A stretch of 64,000 nt of DNA, from NCBI RefSeq assembly GCF_017115165.1, contig NZ_JABXKF010000145.1, positions 62,001 through 126,000 on the forward strand, in the 5' to 3' direction. The position numbers and the translations under genes are program-made. This DNA comes from Nostoc sp. LPT (GTDB lineage Bacteria; Cyanobacteriota; Cyanobacteriia; Cyanobacteriales; Nostocaceae). Below, piece after piece: positions 16,801-25,518 of this stretch; within the stretch, counting starts at the first letter, position 1; each line of letters starts with the position of its first letter. Under the pieces are notes generated by a model, which worked only from the letters and a program-made list of their open reading frames with translations, did not search any database and had not been told where the DNA came from.

Positions 16801-18951
16801 ATGACAAGCGTTTTCACGATCGCCATCCAGTACGAACAGGATGTTGTGCAAGCTCGGCAACGAACTCGTGAGATCGCCGAGCAGTTGGGCTTTGATGCTC
16901 AAGATCGGGCACGATTGGCAACGGCAGTTTCCGAAATTGCCCGCAACGCCTTTCAGTATGCCAAAGGCGGAACGGTTGAATTTTGCGTGGCAGGAGAGCC
17001 GCAAGCGTTTCTGATTCGGATTCAAGATCGGGGTGGGGGCATTCCTCATTTAGCAGAGGTTTTGGCCGGACGCTATACCTCTAATACAGGAATGGGGCTA
17101 GGCATTGTGGGTACCCGCAGGTTGATGGATTTCTTTGAGATTGAATCGCTGCCAGAGCAGGGAACAACGGTAACAATCGGCAAAAGGTTGTCGAAGCGCA
17201 CGCCTACTTTCACCGATTCGCAATTGCAGCAGATTCGAGAAACCGTGATTGGGCGATCGCCCGAAAATCCCTATCAAGAAATCCAGCAGCAAAACCAGGA
17301 ATTACTCCGGGCAATGGCAGAGCTACGCAAGCGCGAGGAAGAACTGAGCCAGCTCAATCAGGAATTGGAAGATACCAATCGCGGCGTGGTTGCCCTCTAT
17401 GCAGAACTGGATGAGAAGGCAAGCTCCCTACAACAGGTAAACGAGCTAAAAACCCGCTTTCTCTCGAACATGAGCCACGAGTTTCGCACGCCGCTCAACT
17501 CGATTCTCTCCCTCTCTCGGATGTTGCTGGCACGGATGGATGGTAATTTGACTCTCGAGCAAGAGAAGCAAGTGACATTCATCCAAAAGGCGGCGAGCGG
17601 ATTATCAGAACTGGTCAACGACTTGCTGGATTTGGCAAAAGTGGAAGCTGGAAAAATTGAAGTGCGTCCTAGTTCTTTTGAAGTTAGTGACTTATTTGGC
17701 ACACTGCGGGGGATGCTGCGCCCATTATTGGTTCAAGGCTCCTCTGTAGCGCTGATTGTCGAGGAACCTGAAGGCATTCCGCCGCTCTATAACGATGAGG
17801 GAAAAATCGCTCAAATTCTGAGAAACTTTGTCTCGAATGCGCTCAAATTTACCGAGCAGGGAGAGGTGCGCGTCAGCGCGGTGCAAACGGGTCATACCGT
17901 CATCTTCTCTGTATCTGATACGGGTATCGGCATTGCTCCCGCCGATCAAGAGCGGATTTTTGAAGATTTTATGCAAATTGAGTCCCCTCTGCAAAAGCAG
18001 GTGAAGGGAACCGGGTTAGGATTGCCGTTATCGCGCAAGCTAGCGGAGCTAATTGGCGGCAGCATTTCGGTGAGAAGTCAGCCGGGTAAAGGCTCTACCT
18101 TTACAGCCTTGATTCCGATCGTCTACCCAGATGCCAGCGAATTGACCACTGTACTGCAACCAATCGTATCAGTTGAGCCAACTCGCCTGCCCATTCTGGT
18201 GGTTGAGGATCATCCAGAAACTCTATTTATTTACGAAAAGCATCTTCAGGAATCAATCTATCAATTGATTGCTACCCGCACCTTAGCTCAGGCAAGGCTT
18301 GTCTTAGAACAATTTCGACCGGCAGCGATTATGCTAGATATTCTGCTGGAAGGGCAAAACGGCTGGACGTTCTTGCGAGAAATCAAAGGGGATGAAACTA
18401 CTCGTGCTATCCCTGTACTCGTTATTACCATCATTGATAACGAGAAGCAAGCACTGGCGCTAGGAGCAGACGGTTTTCTAATTAAGCCGGTAGACAGATT
18501 GCCGCTGTTGAACAAACTTAATACGCTAATTACTGAGAACAAGCCGCAAAAAATCTTGTTAATTGACGATGACCCTGCCTATCGGTATCTGGTGAAACAG
18601 TTGTTAATAAATACACCTTTGAGCATTTTAGAAGCCACGAACGGACAGGAAGGATTAAATTTGGCACAACGCGAACAGCCAAGCGCGATCGTGCTGGACT
18701 TGGAGATGCCAGAGCTCGGCGGGTTTGATGTGCTCAAGCAGCTTAAAAATAATTCCGTCACTCAGTCGATTCCTGTGATCATCCACTCATCTGCTCAACT
18801 GGATACAGAAGCACAGAGCCGGTTAGCAAAACAAAGCATTGCGATTGTTTCCAAAGAAATAGGCTCTCAAACTACAGCGATCGCCCAACTTGAAGATGCG
18901 CTTGTCAAAGCCGGACTTGTTCTAGAGGTTTCAGGGGAAAGTCATGTCTGA
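16801..18951 (+). CDS. Hybrid histidine kinase with N-terminal RsbT/RsbW-like ATPase and two receivers
   Basis: A 716-residue multidomain protein. Residues 1-135: GHKL ATPase of the RsbT/anti-sigma type (VSEIARNAFQYAKGG, DRGGGIPHLAEVL, NTGMGLGIVGTRRL). A coiled coil (about 155-215) follows. HisKA has the phospho-accepting His226 in SNMSHEFRTPLNS. HATPase_c spans about 325-440 (FVSNALKFTEQG, DTGIGIAP, GTGLGLPLSRK). Receiver 1 has Asp513 in MLDILLEGQNGW and receiver 2 has Asp633 in VLDLEMPELGGF. It therefore has two separate ATPase domains. The ATG directly follows the previous stop. It likely couples stressosome state to phosphorelay signalling. Confidence 0.9.
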   Translation: MTSVFTIAIQYEQDVVQARQRTREIAEQLGFDAQDRARLATAVSEIARNAFQYAKGGTVEFCVAGEPQAFLIRIQDRGGGIPHLAEVLAGRYTSNTGMGLGIVGTRRLMDFFEIESLPEQGTTVTIGKRLSKRTPTFTDSQLQQIRETVIGRSPENPYQEIQQQNQELLRAMAELRKREEELSQLNQELEDTNRGVVALYAELDEKASSLQQVNELKTRFLSNMSHEFRTPLNSILSLSRMLLARMDGNLTLEQEKQVTFIQKAASGLSELVNDLLDLAKVEAGKIEVRPSSFEVSDLFGTLRGMLRPLLVQGSSVALIVEEPEGIPPLYNDEGKIAQILRNFVSNALKFTEQGEVRVSAVQTGHTVIFSVSDTGIGIAPADQERIFEDFMQIESPLQKQVKGTGLGLPLSRKLAELIGGSISVRSQPGKGSTFTALIPIVYPDASELTTVLQPIVSVEPTRLPILVVEDHPETLFIYEKHLQESIYQLIATRTLAQARLVLEQFRPAAIMLDILLEGQNGWTFLREIKGDETTRAIPVLVITIIDNEKQALALGADGFLIKPVDRLPLLNKLNTLITENKPQKILLIDDDPAYRYLVKQLLINTPLSILEATNGQEGLNLAQREQPSAIVLDLEMPELGGFDVLKQLKNNSVTQSIPVIIHSSAQLDTEAQSRLAKQSIAIVSKEIGSQTTAIAQLEDALVKAGLVLEVSGESHV

Positions 18952-20917
18952 GCCACAGGTTACGATCCTGCATGTTGACGATAACGAAGCCAATCGTTAC
19001 GTTGTTACCCGTATTTTGCAAAATGCAGGCTTTAGTGTCGTGGAAGCGGCAACTGGAGCAGCAGGATTAGAAGTTGTTGCTAACTTTCAGCCTGACTTAG
19101 TAATTTTAGATGTCCAACTACCAGATATCAGCGGCTTTGAAGTCTGTCGCCAAATTAAGGCAAACCCGGAAACGGCTTTTATCCCTGTGCTACACCTTTC
19201 TGCAAGTTTTGTCCAAAGCCAGGATAAAGCAGAAGGCTTGGATAGCGGTGCTGATGCTTATCTGGTGCAACCCGTTGAACCGATTGAACTGCTTGCCACT
19301 TTGCGATCGCTCCTACGAATTCGCCGGGCGGAGGAAGCTGCTTTGTCCTCAGCACGGGAGTGGCAAACCACCTTTGATTCTATGAACGACGGCGTATCTC
19401 TGGTAGACCCAGAAGGTATGATTCTGCGCTGTAATCGAGCGATGATGCAGCTTTTTGGCAAGCCCTACCAGGAAATCTTAGGTTGTGCTCACCATGAGTT
19501 GATGGGCGCAGAATTGGGAATCGGCGATGGCACTTGTTTTCGCCGTGCGAAAGAAACTCACCAACGGCAAATTCTGGAATTTCAGTCTCAAGAACGGTGG
19601 TTTGCCAAAACCATCGACCCGGTACTTGATGAGCATGGGACTCTCACAGGTGCCGTTTTCATCCTGTCCGATATCACCGAACGTAAACGAGCATCAGCCT
19701 TGCTGCAAGATCAAAACGATCGCCTCAATCAATTGATGATTTCTTTGCAGCAACAGACTGAACAAGCGCAGCAAGCCAACCGCATCAAAGATGAGTTTCT
19801 AGCAGTCCTATCTCATGAATTGCGATCGCCCTTGAATCCGATTCTGGGTTGGGCAAGAATTCTGCAAAAGAGTCATCAGGATGCAGCCAAAACTCAATAC
19901 GCCCTCGAAACGATCGAGCGCAACGCGAAACTGCAAGCACAACTAATCGAAGATTTGCTCGATGTGTCGCGCATTCTCCAAGGTAAGTTGAGTTTAAATA
20001 CAGTTCCAGTCGGTCTTACTTTTACCATCAAAGCTGCCCTTGAAACCGTGCGGCTTGCTGCTGAAGCTAAATCCATTCAGATTCAAACAATATTTGAACC
20101 GAACGTTGGGCAAGTGTTGGGTGATTCTGGTCGCCTGCAACAAGTTATTTGGAATCTACTTTCTAACGCGATTAAATTTACCTCACAAGGTGGTCGAGTA
20201 GAGGTGCGGTTAGAAACTATAAAGGATGAAGTAGATACTCATCCTGCCCAATACACTCAAATCACTATCAGCGATACTGGTAGGGGGATCTCTGGTGACT
20301 TTTTACCCTACGTGTTTGACTACTTTCGCCAAGCCGATGGGACAACGACGCGAAAATTTGGCGGGTTGGGGTTAGGGTTAGCAATCGTGCATCATTTGGT
20401 TGAATTGCACGGCGGAACTGTTCAGGCAGCCAGTCCTGGAGAAGGGCAAGGAGCAGTGTTTACAGTCAAACTTCCACTGATCGCTGCTTCAAAATTGAAT
20501 CAAGATAATACTGCCGATCGCGATCGCTCAGATTTGAATCTCAATGGATTGAAAACCCTGCTTGTAGACGATGACAAAGATTCACGGGAGTTCATTGCCT
20601 TCGTGCTAGAACAGTATGGGGCACAAGTAACTGAAGCAGACTCAGCAGATGATGCTCTGAGCAATTTGATGCAAGCAAAATTTGATTTGTTAATTAGTGA
20701 TATTGGTATGCCCGATATGGATGGCTACACACTAATTCGTCAAATTAGAAAGCAGTCACCTGATCGGGGCGGAGAAATTCCAGCGATCGCCCTGACTGCT
20801 TATGCGGGAGAAACCGATCGACAACAAGCACTAGCTGCCGGATTTCAACAGCATATTTCTAAACCAATTGAGCTAGAAGTATTAATACAGGCTATTTTGA
20901 CTCTAGTAAGGGTATAG
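18944..20917 (+). CDS. Hybrid histidine kinase: receiver-PAS-HisKA-HATPase-receiver
   Basis: A 657-residue kinase overlapping the previous gene by 8 bp. Receiver 1 has phospho-acceptor Asp56 (VILDVQLPDISGF). A PAS domain lies at about 145-255 (TTFDSMNDGVSLVDPEGMIL ... FILSDITERKR). HisKA has His291 in AVLSHELRSPLNPIL. HATPase_c has LLSNAIKFTSQG, DTGRGISG and GGLGLGLAIV. A C-terminal receiver has Asp586 in ISDIGMPDMDGY. No DNA-binding output domain occurs in the operon, so the final phosphate or protein target must be encoded elsewhere. It ends the stressosome operon. Confidence 0.92.
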   Translation: MSEPQVTILHVDDNEANRYVVTRILQNAGFSVVEAATGAAGLEVVANFQPDLVILDVQLPDISGFEVCRQIKANPETAFIPVLHLSASFVQSQDKAEGLDSGADAYLVQPVEPIELLATLRSLLRIRRAEEAALSSAREWQTTFDSMNDGVSLVDPEGMILRCNRAMMQLFGKPYQEILGCAHHELMGAELGIGDGTCFRRAKETHQRQILEFQSQERWFAKTIDPVLDEHGTLTGAVFILSDITERKRASALLQDQNDRLNQLMISLQQQTEQAQQANRIKDEFLAVLSHELRSPLNPILGWARILQKSHQDAAKTQYALETIERNAKLQAQLIEDLLDVSRILQGKLSLNTVPVGLTFTIKAALETVRLAAEAKSIQIQTIFEPNVGQVLGDSGRLQQVIWNLLSNAIKFTSQGGRVEVRLETIKDEVDTHPAQYTQITISDTGRGISGDFLPYVFDYFRQADGTTTRKFGGLGLGLAIVHHLVELHGGTVQAASPGEGQGAVFTVKLPLIAASKLNQDNTADRDRSDLNLNGLKTLLVDDDKDSREFIAFVLEQYGAQVTEADSADDALSNLMQAKFDLLISDIGMPDMDGYTLIRQIRKQSPDRGGEIPAIALTAYAGETDRQQALAAGFQQHISKPIELEVLIQAILTLVRV

Positions 20918-21068
20918 CAACCTGACTTCTGTCGTTATTTTTTGAGAGGAAGCGTAGATGCAAAGCGGCTTTTCACCTATTTTTGTGTGGTTCGTGCGGT
21001 ATCAGTCTTTCTATTTCAGTAGTACCGGAAGTGTGATCAGGACACGAAGGCTATGGTGCGGGATTTGC

Positions 21069-21500
21069 CTATAAATTGAGTTCGTTCTGTGTCATGCCAA
21101 GCCTAAGCGCATAGCCCGCGTGGATCTTCAGTTGGGGTAGACTACCCTGTGCTGCAAAAGTGTTGGGCTTGCTCCCCCCGCTAGAAAGCTCCCTTCCCCT
21201 CTGCTTCTTCGGCGCGATCGCTTCGATATATGCCGCGCCGATGTTTTTGGCTACGGCGAACATATCAGCGACATGATAAGCAGGCGGATTCATCGCATAA
21301 ACGGCGATCGCGCTGTCCAACGCTTGGGTTATGGCACCAGCATCGGTGACATCGGCCAAAGCAACGTCCGCGCCTTTGGATCGCCAAGCCGCGACGTAAA
21401 CTTTCACCAGAACTTCGTCCGCTTTTGGTTCTGGACGCTTGACATCGACGTAATCCAAAACGTCCTCATTGCCGTATGCGTTAATTACGATCGCTTTCAT
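21069..21500 (-). pseudogene. Chimeric remnant: alcohol dehydrogenase start joined to NmrA-like piece
   Basis: The first about 37 residues (MKAIVINAYGNEDVLDYVDV ... ADEVLVKVYVAA) are the N-terminus of a zinc-type alcohol dehydrogenase/quinone oxidoreductase. Without a stop the frame continues as GADVALADVTDAGAITQALD and SAIAVYAMNPPAYHVAD, which is the middle of an NmrA-like NAD(P)-binding protein. The last about 40 residues resemble neither. Both halves lack their active parts, so this is most likely a deletion fusion with no function. It sits behind the short-chain dehydrogenase genes on the same strand. Confidence 0.7.
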
Positions 21501-21544
21501 TTTTTTCCTATGTTTTATTCAATCGGTATTGCAGGTCGCTACGC

Positions 21545-22294
21545 CTACGGGTTAAGAGTCTGAAACATCGTGTCAGCATTCCCATTTTCGGCGGCGAAGC
21601 GGAGCGGCTTGCAGCGCTCTACCACGACCTCTTCTACAGTTTGGTGATTGGCGAGGATGTCCATCACCTCGGTAATGAACTCGTTGAGGGGCATAGCGAG
21701 AGGATGGGTCATTTGATGTTCGCCGCTGAGTCGAGTCTGGACATAAGGCGGAATAATCTCGATCACCTCGGTTGTGGTGTTTTTGAGCTGGTGGCGTAGC
21801 GATAACGAGTATGAGTGGATCGCTGCCTTAGTCGCGCTGTAGGTTGGAGTCGCTGCATTCGAGACAAAAGCCAACCCAGACGAAACCGTGAGAATGGCAG
21901 AGTGCGGCTGCTTTTGCAGCAGAGGTAGGAGTGCCGCTGTCAGGCGAATAGGGCCAAGGAGGTTGGTGGTCACGATCGCCTCGGCATCCTCTAGGTAATC
22001 TGGTGGTGATTTGAGATCTTCTACCTTCGCGATCCCAGCATTGTTGATCAAAACATTCAGCCCTGGGTAATCTTGAGCGACTTGCTGACTAAACGAACGG
22101 ATGCTGTCTTGCTCGTTGATATCCAGTAGTAGAGATTTGATACCAGGATTAGCCGATGTCACCTCATCTAATGCATGTTGACGCCGACCAGAGACGATCA
22201 CCTGATTGCCTTTTTTGTGAAAGGACTCAGCGAGTCCGCGACCAATCCCCGATCCGCCGCCAGTTATCAGAATTGTGTTTCCTGTAATTTGCAT
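21545..22294 (-). CDS. Short-chain dehydrogenase, DltE-like
   Basis: A 249-residue classical SDR: cofactor motif TGGGSGIGRGLA, NNAGIA, catalytic Ser in ILTVSSGLAF, and YSATKAAIHSYSLSLRHQL with the YxxxK pair. The GxSGIGxG loop and following VSGRR (Arg pair) suggest NADP preference. The C-terminus (NGNADTMFQTLNP) is typical of the DltE/YdfG-like oxidoreductases of unknown substrate. It runs in the same direction as the next SDR, 42 bp apart, suggesting one transcript controlled by the divergent AraC-type gene. Confidence 0.88.
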   Translation of the reverse strand: MQITGNTILITGGGSGIGRGLAESFHKKGNQVIVSGRRQHALDEVTSANPGIKSLLLDINEQDSIRSFSQQVAQDYPGLNVLINNAGIAKVEDLKSPPDYLEDAEAIVTTNLLGPIRLTAALLPLLQKQPHSAILTVSSGLAFVSNAATPTYSATKAAIHSYSLSLRHQLKNTTTEVIEIIPPYVQTRLSGEHQMTHPLAMPLNEFITEVMDILANHQTVEEVVVERCKPLRFAAENGNADTMFQTLNP

Positions 22295-22336
22295 GGTAGT
22301 CTCCTAAATTTTTCCTGTTATTGAAATTAGTTTGAA

Positions 22337-23092
22337 TTAAATCGACTGACCGCCAGAAACTTCAATTCTCTGAGCATTCACCCATTTGTTATCTTCAGAA
22401 AGTAGAGAGGCGATCGCGCCTCCAATATCATCAGGAAGACCCACGCGACCCAATGCGGTTTGCGAGGCGAAATATTGATTCACCTCAGGATTGTCACGGA
22501 CACCACCCCCCCCGAAATCAGTTTCGATCGCCCCTAGAGCGACGATATTCACTGCAATCCGCCGCGCTCCCAGTTCTTTTGCCATGTATTTGGTTAAAGT
22601 CTCCATCGCCCCTTTCATCGTGGCGTAGGCGGCATAACCAGGCAGGGTCAACCGGGTGAGTCCAGACGAAAGATTCACGATTCGTCCGCCGTCATTGATC
22701 AGTGGCAATAGTTTTTGGGTGAGAAAGAAAACGCCCTTGACGTGAATATTCATCAAGTGGTCAAAATCTTCCTCGGTCGTGTCGGCAAACGATGCATACA
22801 CACCTATCCCAGCATTATTAACGAGAAAGTCAAAGCGATCGGTCTGCCATTGATCCTGAAGTGACTGCTGAATTTGTCCGACAAAACCATCAAAGGTTTT
22901 AATATTTGCTGTGTCCAGTTGCAGTGCTACAGCTTTAGCGCCAAGCTGTTCAATCTCTGCAACGACGTTTTTCGCTTCTTCGGCATTGCGATGGTAAGTG
23001 ACGATGACATCAACCCCTTTTTTAGCCAGATTCAAAGCAGTACTTTTGCCCAGTCCTCGGCTCGCTCCGGTTACCAATGCAATTTTGGTCAT
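22337..23092 (-). CDS. Short-chain dehydrogenase, FabG-like
   Basis: A 251-residue classical SDR with TGASRGLGKSTA, NNAGIG, Ser in IVNLSSGLTR and the YATMK catalytic pair in YAAYATMKGAMETLTKYMAK. The VTYHRN segment after the second strand suggests NADPH use. It ends QRIEVSGGQSI, the usual SDR C-terminus. It is the first gene of a two-SDR minus-strand unit divergent from an AraC regulator 170 bp away. Substrate unknown. Confidence 0.88.
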   Translation of the reverse strand: MTKIALVTGASRGLGKSTALNLAKKGVDVIVTYHRNAEEAKNVVAEIEQLGAKAVALQLDTANIKTFDGFVGQIQQSLQDQWQTDRFDFLVNNAGIGVYASFADTTEEDFDHLMNIHVKGVFFLTQKLLPLINDGGRIVNLSSGLTRLTLPGYAAYATMKGAMETLTKYMAKELGARRIAVNIVALGAIETDFGGGGVRDNPEVNQYFASQTALGRVGLPDDIGGAIASLLSEDNKWVNAQRIEVSGGQSI

Positions 23093-23201
23093 TGCCTTAT
23101 CCTTCTGCTGCGTTATTTGAATATATTCATCGTATGTTTGCAGACCGGGATTCTCAATACACAGACCTCGCAGTTTATTGCCTAATCCTCCAGATTATGA
23201 T

Positions 23202-23230
23202 CTTATGACTGGATAAGAATGTTCTATAAT
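23202..23230 (+). promoter_or_regulatory. Candidate promoter for the AraC-type gene
   Basis: TATAAT at 23225-23230 is a perfect -10 box about 31 bp before the ATG. The -35 region (CTTATG, 23202-23207, 17-bp spacing) is weak, as expected for a regulated promoter. Confidence 0.35.
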
Positions 23231-23261
23231 AATACGCAAAAGAAAATAAGTCCTAAAAACG

Positions 23262-24197
23262 ATGACAGACGAACTCATCGCCGATCGATGTCGAGAACTA
23301 GCCGCCCTTATCAACCGCCACACTAATGGCAAGGGTGATGGTTTTCACCAAACGAGTATCGCGCCGCTGGGATTTAGCCGTGAGTCTTTGACTGGGAGGA
23401 TGTTACATGGAGTCAGCACCCCGATGCTGGCGATCGTTGTTCAGGGTAAAAAAGGTGCAGCGCTGGGTGAGGAAATCTATCGGTATGGTGAGGCGCAATA
23501 TCTGGTTGTTTCAGTCGATCAGCCGATTACCGGATTTATTATCGAAGCGACCCCCGATCGCCCCTTTTTAGGATTCAAACTGGATCTTGACCCACGCGAA
23601 CTCTGTGAGATTATTGCTGTCCAAACCAATGCGTTGGCAAAGCCTCTCAGAATGAGAATCGCGGATAAAAAAGAAACTTCGGTTCGAGGCTTTTTCGTCA
23701 GCACCGCCGACGTATCATTACTCGATTGTGCGCTGCGACTGACACGGCTATTGGATACACCCCAAGATATTCCGATCCTGGCTCCGATGATGATTCGCGA
23801 AATCTACTACCGCTTATTAATCGGCGAACAAAGTGAAGCAGTTCGTCAGATTGCGACATCGGGTAGCAACATGCAGCGCATTGCAACGGTGATCCAAAGC
23901 ATCAAGGTGGATTTTACCAAACCAATGCGCGTTGCCGATCTCGCTGAACAAGCCAGCATGTCGCCTTCGTCTTTCCATCACCATTTTAAGCAAGTGACAT
24001 CGATGAGTCCGCTGCAATATCAAAAGCAGCTCCGACTCCTAGAAGCTCGTCGGCTCATGCTGGCGGAAAATTACAATGCGATTACGGCTGCTGATCGGGT
24101 CGGCTATGAAAGTCCATCCCAGTTCAGCCGGGAATATACCCGCCTGTTTGGTGCGCCGCCAATTCAGGATATCGAGCGTTTACTCTCAGTCGGATAA
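23262..24197 (+). CDS. AraC-family transcriptional regulator (AraC_N cupin plus HTH)
   Basis: A 311-residue regulator. The N-terminal half (GVSTPMLAIVVQGKKGAALG, YRYGEAQYLVVSVDQPITGF) is the AraC_N cupin found in regulators of SDR operons. The C-terminal double HTH has MRVADLAEQASMSPSSFHHH and ITAADRVGYESPSQFSREYT. It is divergent from the two SDR genes, a very common arrangement in which the regulator activates or represses the neighbour in response to an aldehyde or related small molecule. The ligand cannot be read from the sequence. Confidence 0.9.
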   Translation: MTDELIADRCRELAALINRHTNGKGDGFHQTSIAPLGFSRESLTGRMLHGVSTPMLAIVVQGKKGAALGEEIYRYGEAQYLVVSVDQPITGFIIEATPDRPFLGFKLDLDPRELCEIIAVQTNALAKPLRMRIADKKETSVRGFFVSTADVSLLDCALRLTRLLDTPQDIPILAPMMIREIYYRLLIGEQSEAVRQIATSGSNMQRIATVIQSIKVDFTKPMRVADLAEQASMSPSSFHHHFKQVTSMSPLQYQKQLRLLEARRLMLAENYNAITAADRVGYESPSQFSREYTRLFGAPPIQDIERLLSVG

Positions 24198-24203
24198 TTA
24201 TAT

Positions 24204-24382
24204 GGGACTTAGACAAAAAACACCCAGAAAAGAGCCTTAAATCTATATACAGAAAGACTTTGACATCGTTATGCTTAGTTGATTGATATATTTGGGTTTG
24301 GGCCATTTTTGAGTATTTGGTGTATTCCCCTTACCCTGTATGGGTTTGAGGCTTGTTTGTCCCGAAAAAATGTTTAAGTCCC
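24204..24382. mobile_element. MITE-like element, 179 bp
   Basis: GGGACTTAGACA (24204-24215) matches the reverse complement of TGTTTAAGTCCC (24371-24382) at 11 of 12 positions. The interior has no open frame. No clear target duplication is seen. The end sequence resembles those of small non-autonomous elements in cyanobacteria. Confidence 0.5.
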
Positions 24383-24471
24383 GTTAATTCCTCATGCTGA
24401 GGGGGTGCCAATGGTTCGTTCCTCTCTACGAGACGCTACGCGAACGCAATGAGGTTGTTAACTACCTGAAA

Positions 24472-25209
24472 CTACCAGGGGATTTCTCCCGTTTCCGGGT
24501 TGTATTCTTCACTAAAAAATTTTCCTGTTGGACCGTCGCTGTCAATAATGGCGTATTTAGCTATACGCGAGCCAGCCTCCTCGACGGTACCGGTTCCGCG
24601 GTGATTGTTAAAATCAGTTGCGACAAAGCCCGGGTCAATCGTATTTACTTTAAATGGTGTATCACGTAGTTCGTAAGCCAGGTTAATGGTATACATATTG
24701 AGGGCGGCTTTTGAGGATTGGTACACGGCTGCTTTATGGTTGTAATACGGATTGGTTGGATCGTCGCTTAAGGTAAGCGAACCTTGACTCGAACTTACAT
24801 TTACGATGCGTGGTTCGGGTGACTTTTGCAGCAAATCCATAAAAGCCTGGGTAGCTCTGACTACGCCAAACACATTGGTATCAAATACCTTTTTAAATGC
24901 GTCTATACTGGCACCAGTTGCTGATTGCGGCAAACCTCCGCTAATCCCGGCGTTATTAATCAGCACATCCAACACTTCGGTTTTTTTGCCTATTTCGGCA
25001 CGGGCTGCCTTTACCGATTCATCATTGCTGACATCTATTTGGATGGCTTCCACATCGGTTAATCCTTCAGCTTTAAGCTTTTCTACCGCTTCCAGTCCAT
25101 TCTCTAAATTACGGCTGCCTAAATAAATGTAATATCCCTTTTGCAGCAGTTGGCGGGCAGTTTCTAAGCCAATACTTTTATTGGCTCCGGTAATTAATGC
25201 TTTTTTCAT
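24472..25209 (-). CDS. Short-chain dehydrogenase, Bacteroidetes-like
   Basis: ATG 25209 is chosen because it begins MKKALITGANKSIGLETARQ, the normal SDR start; the upstream extension is not SDR-like. The 245-residue product has TGANKSIG, NNAGISGG, VNVSSSQGS and YQSSKAALNMYTINLAYEL (YxxxK). Wording such as the KFFSEEYNPETGEIPW C-terminus and the AT-rich codon use recalls Bacteroidetes SDRs. The fragment upstream on the same strand is also a Bacteroidetes-style AraC HTH. I infer transfer of a small regulator-plus-SDR piece. Confidence 0.85.
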   Translation of the reverse strand: MKKALITGANKSIGLETARQLLQKGYYIYLGSRNLENGLEAVEKLKAEGLTDVEAIQIDVSNDESVKAARAEIGKKTEVLDVLINNAGISGGLPQSATGASIDAFKKVFDTNVFGVVRATQAFMDLLQKSPEPRIVNVSSSQGSLTLSDDPTNPYYNHKAAVYQSSKAALNMYTINLAYELRDTPFKVNTIDPGFVATDFNNHRGTGTVEEAGSRIAKYAIIDSDGPTGKFFSEEYNPETGEIPW

Positions 25210-25307
25210 GATTTTTTTATTTTTAATTATCAATTGATTTACTGATACAAGATTAGTCGAAAAACAAGCAGATGGGCTTACGTTAAGCAAATAATTGCTT
25301 ATGCAAA

Positions 25308-25518
25308 TCAAACAATATTGGCTTTTCTAAAATTTGTCGGTGTTATGTTCAGATATTTTTTAAAGAGATTATTAAAATGTGTCACTTCCGCATATCCCAA
25401 GGCATACGCAATTTCTGAAACCGTCCAGGAAGTTTGTCTTAAAAGAACTTTGGCTTCCTGTAATATTCGATCAATGATTAACTGAGATGTAGTTTTATTA
25501 GAAGTTTCTTTTAATAGT
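25308..25518 (-). pseudogene. AraC-type regulator, C-terminal fragment
   Basis: On the minus strand the frame reads TRLLKETSNKTTSQLIIDRI, then LQEAKVLLRQTSWTVSEIAY and GYAEVTHFNNLFKKYLN, ending at a stop at 25308-25310. This is the second half of an AraC HTH domain. The rest of the gene is absent: the next bases upstream are the end of the neighbouring AddB-like gene. It is therefore a truncated gene at a recombination junction near 25519. Confidence 0.75.
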
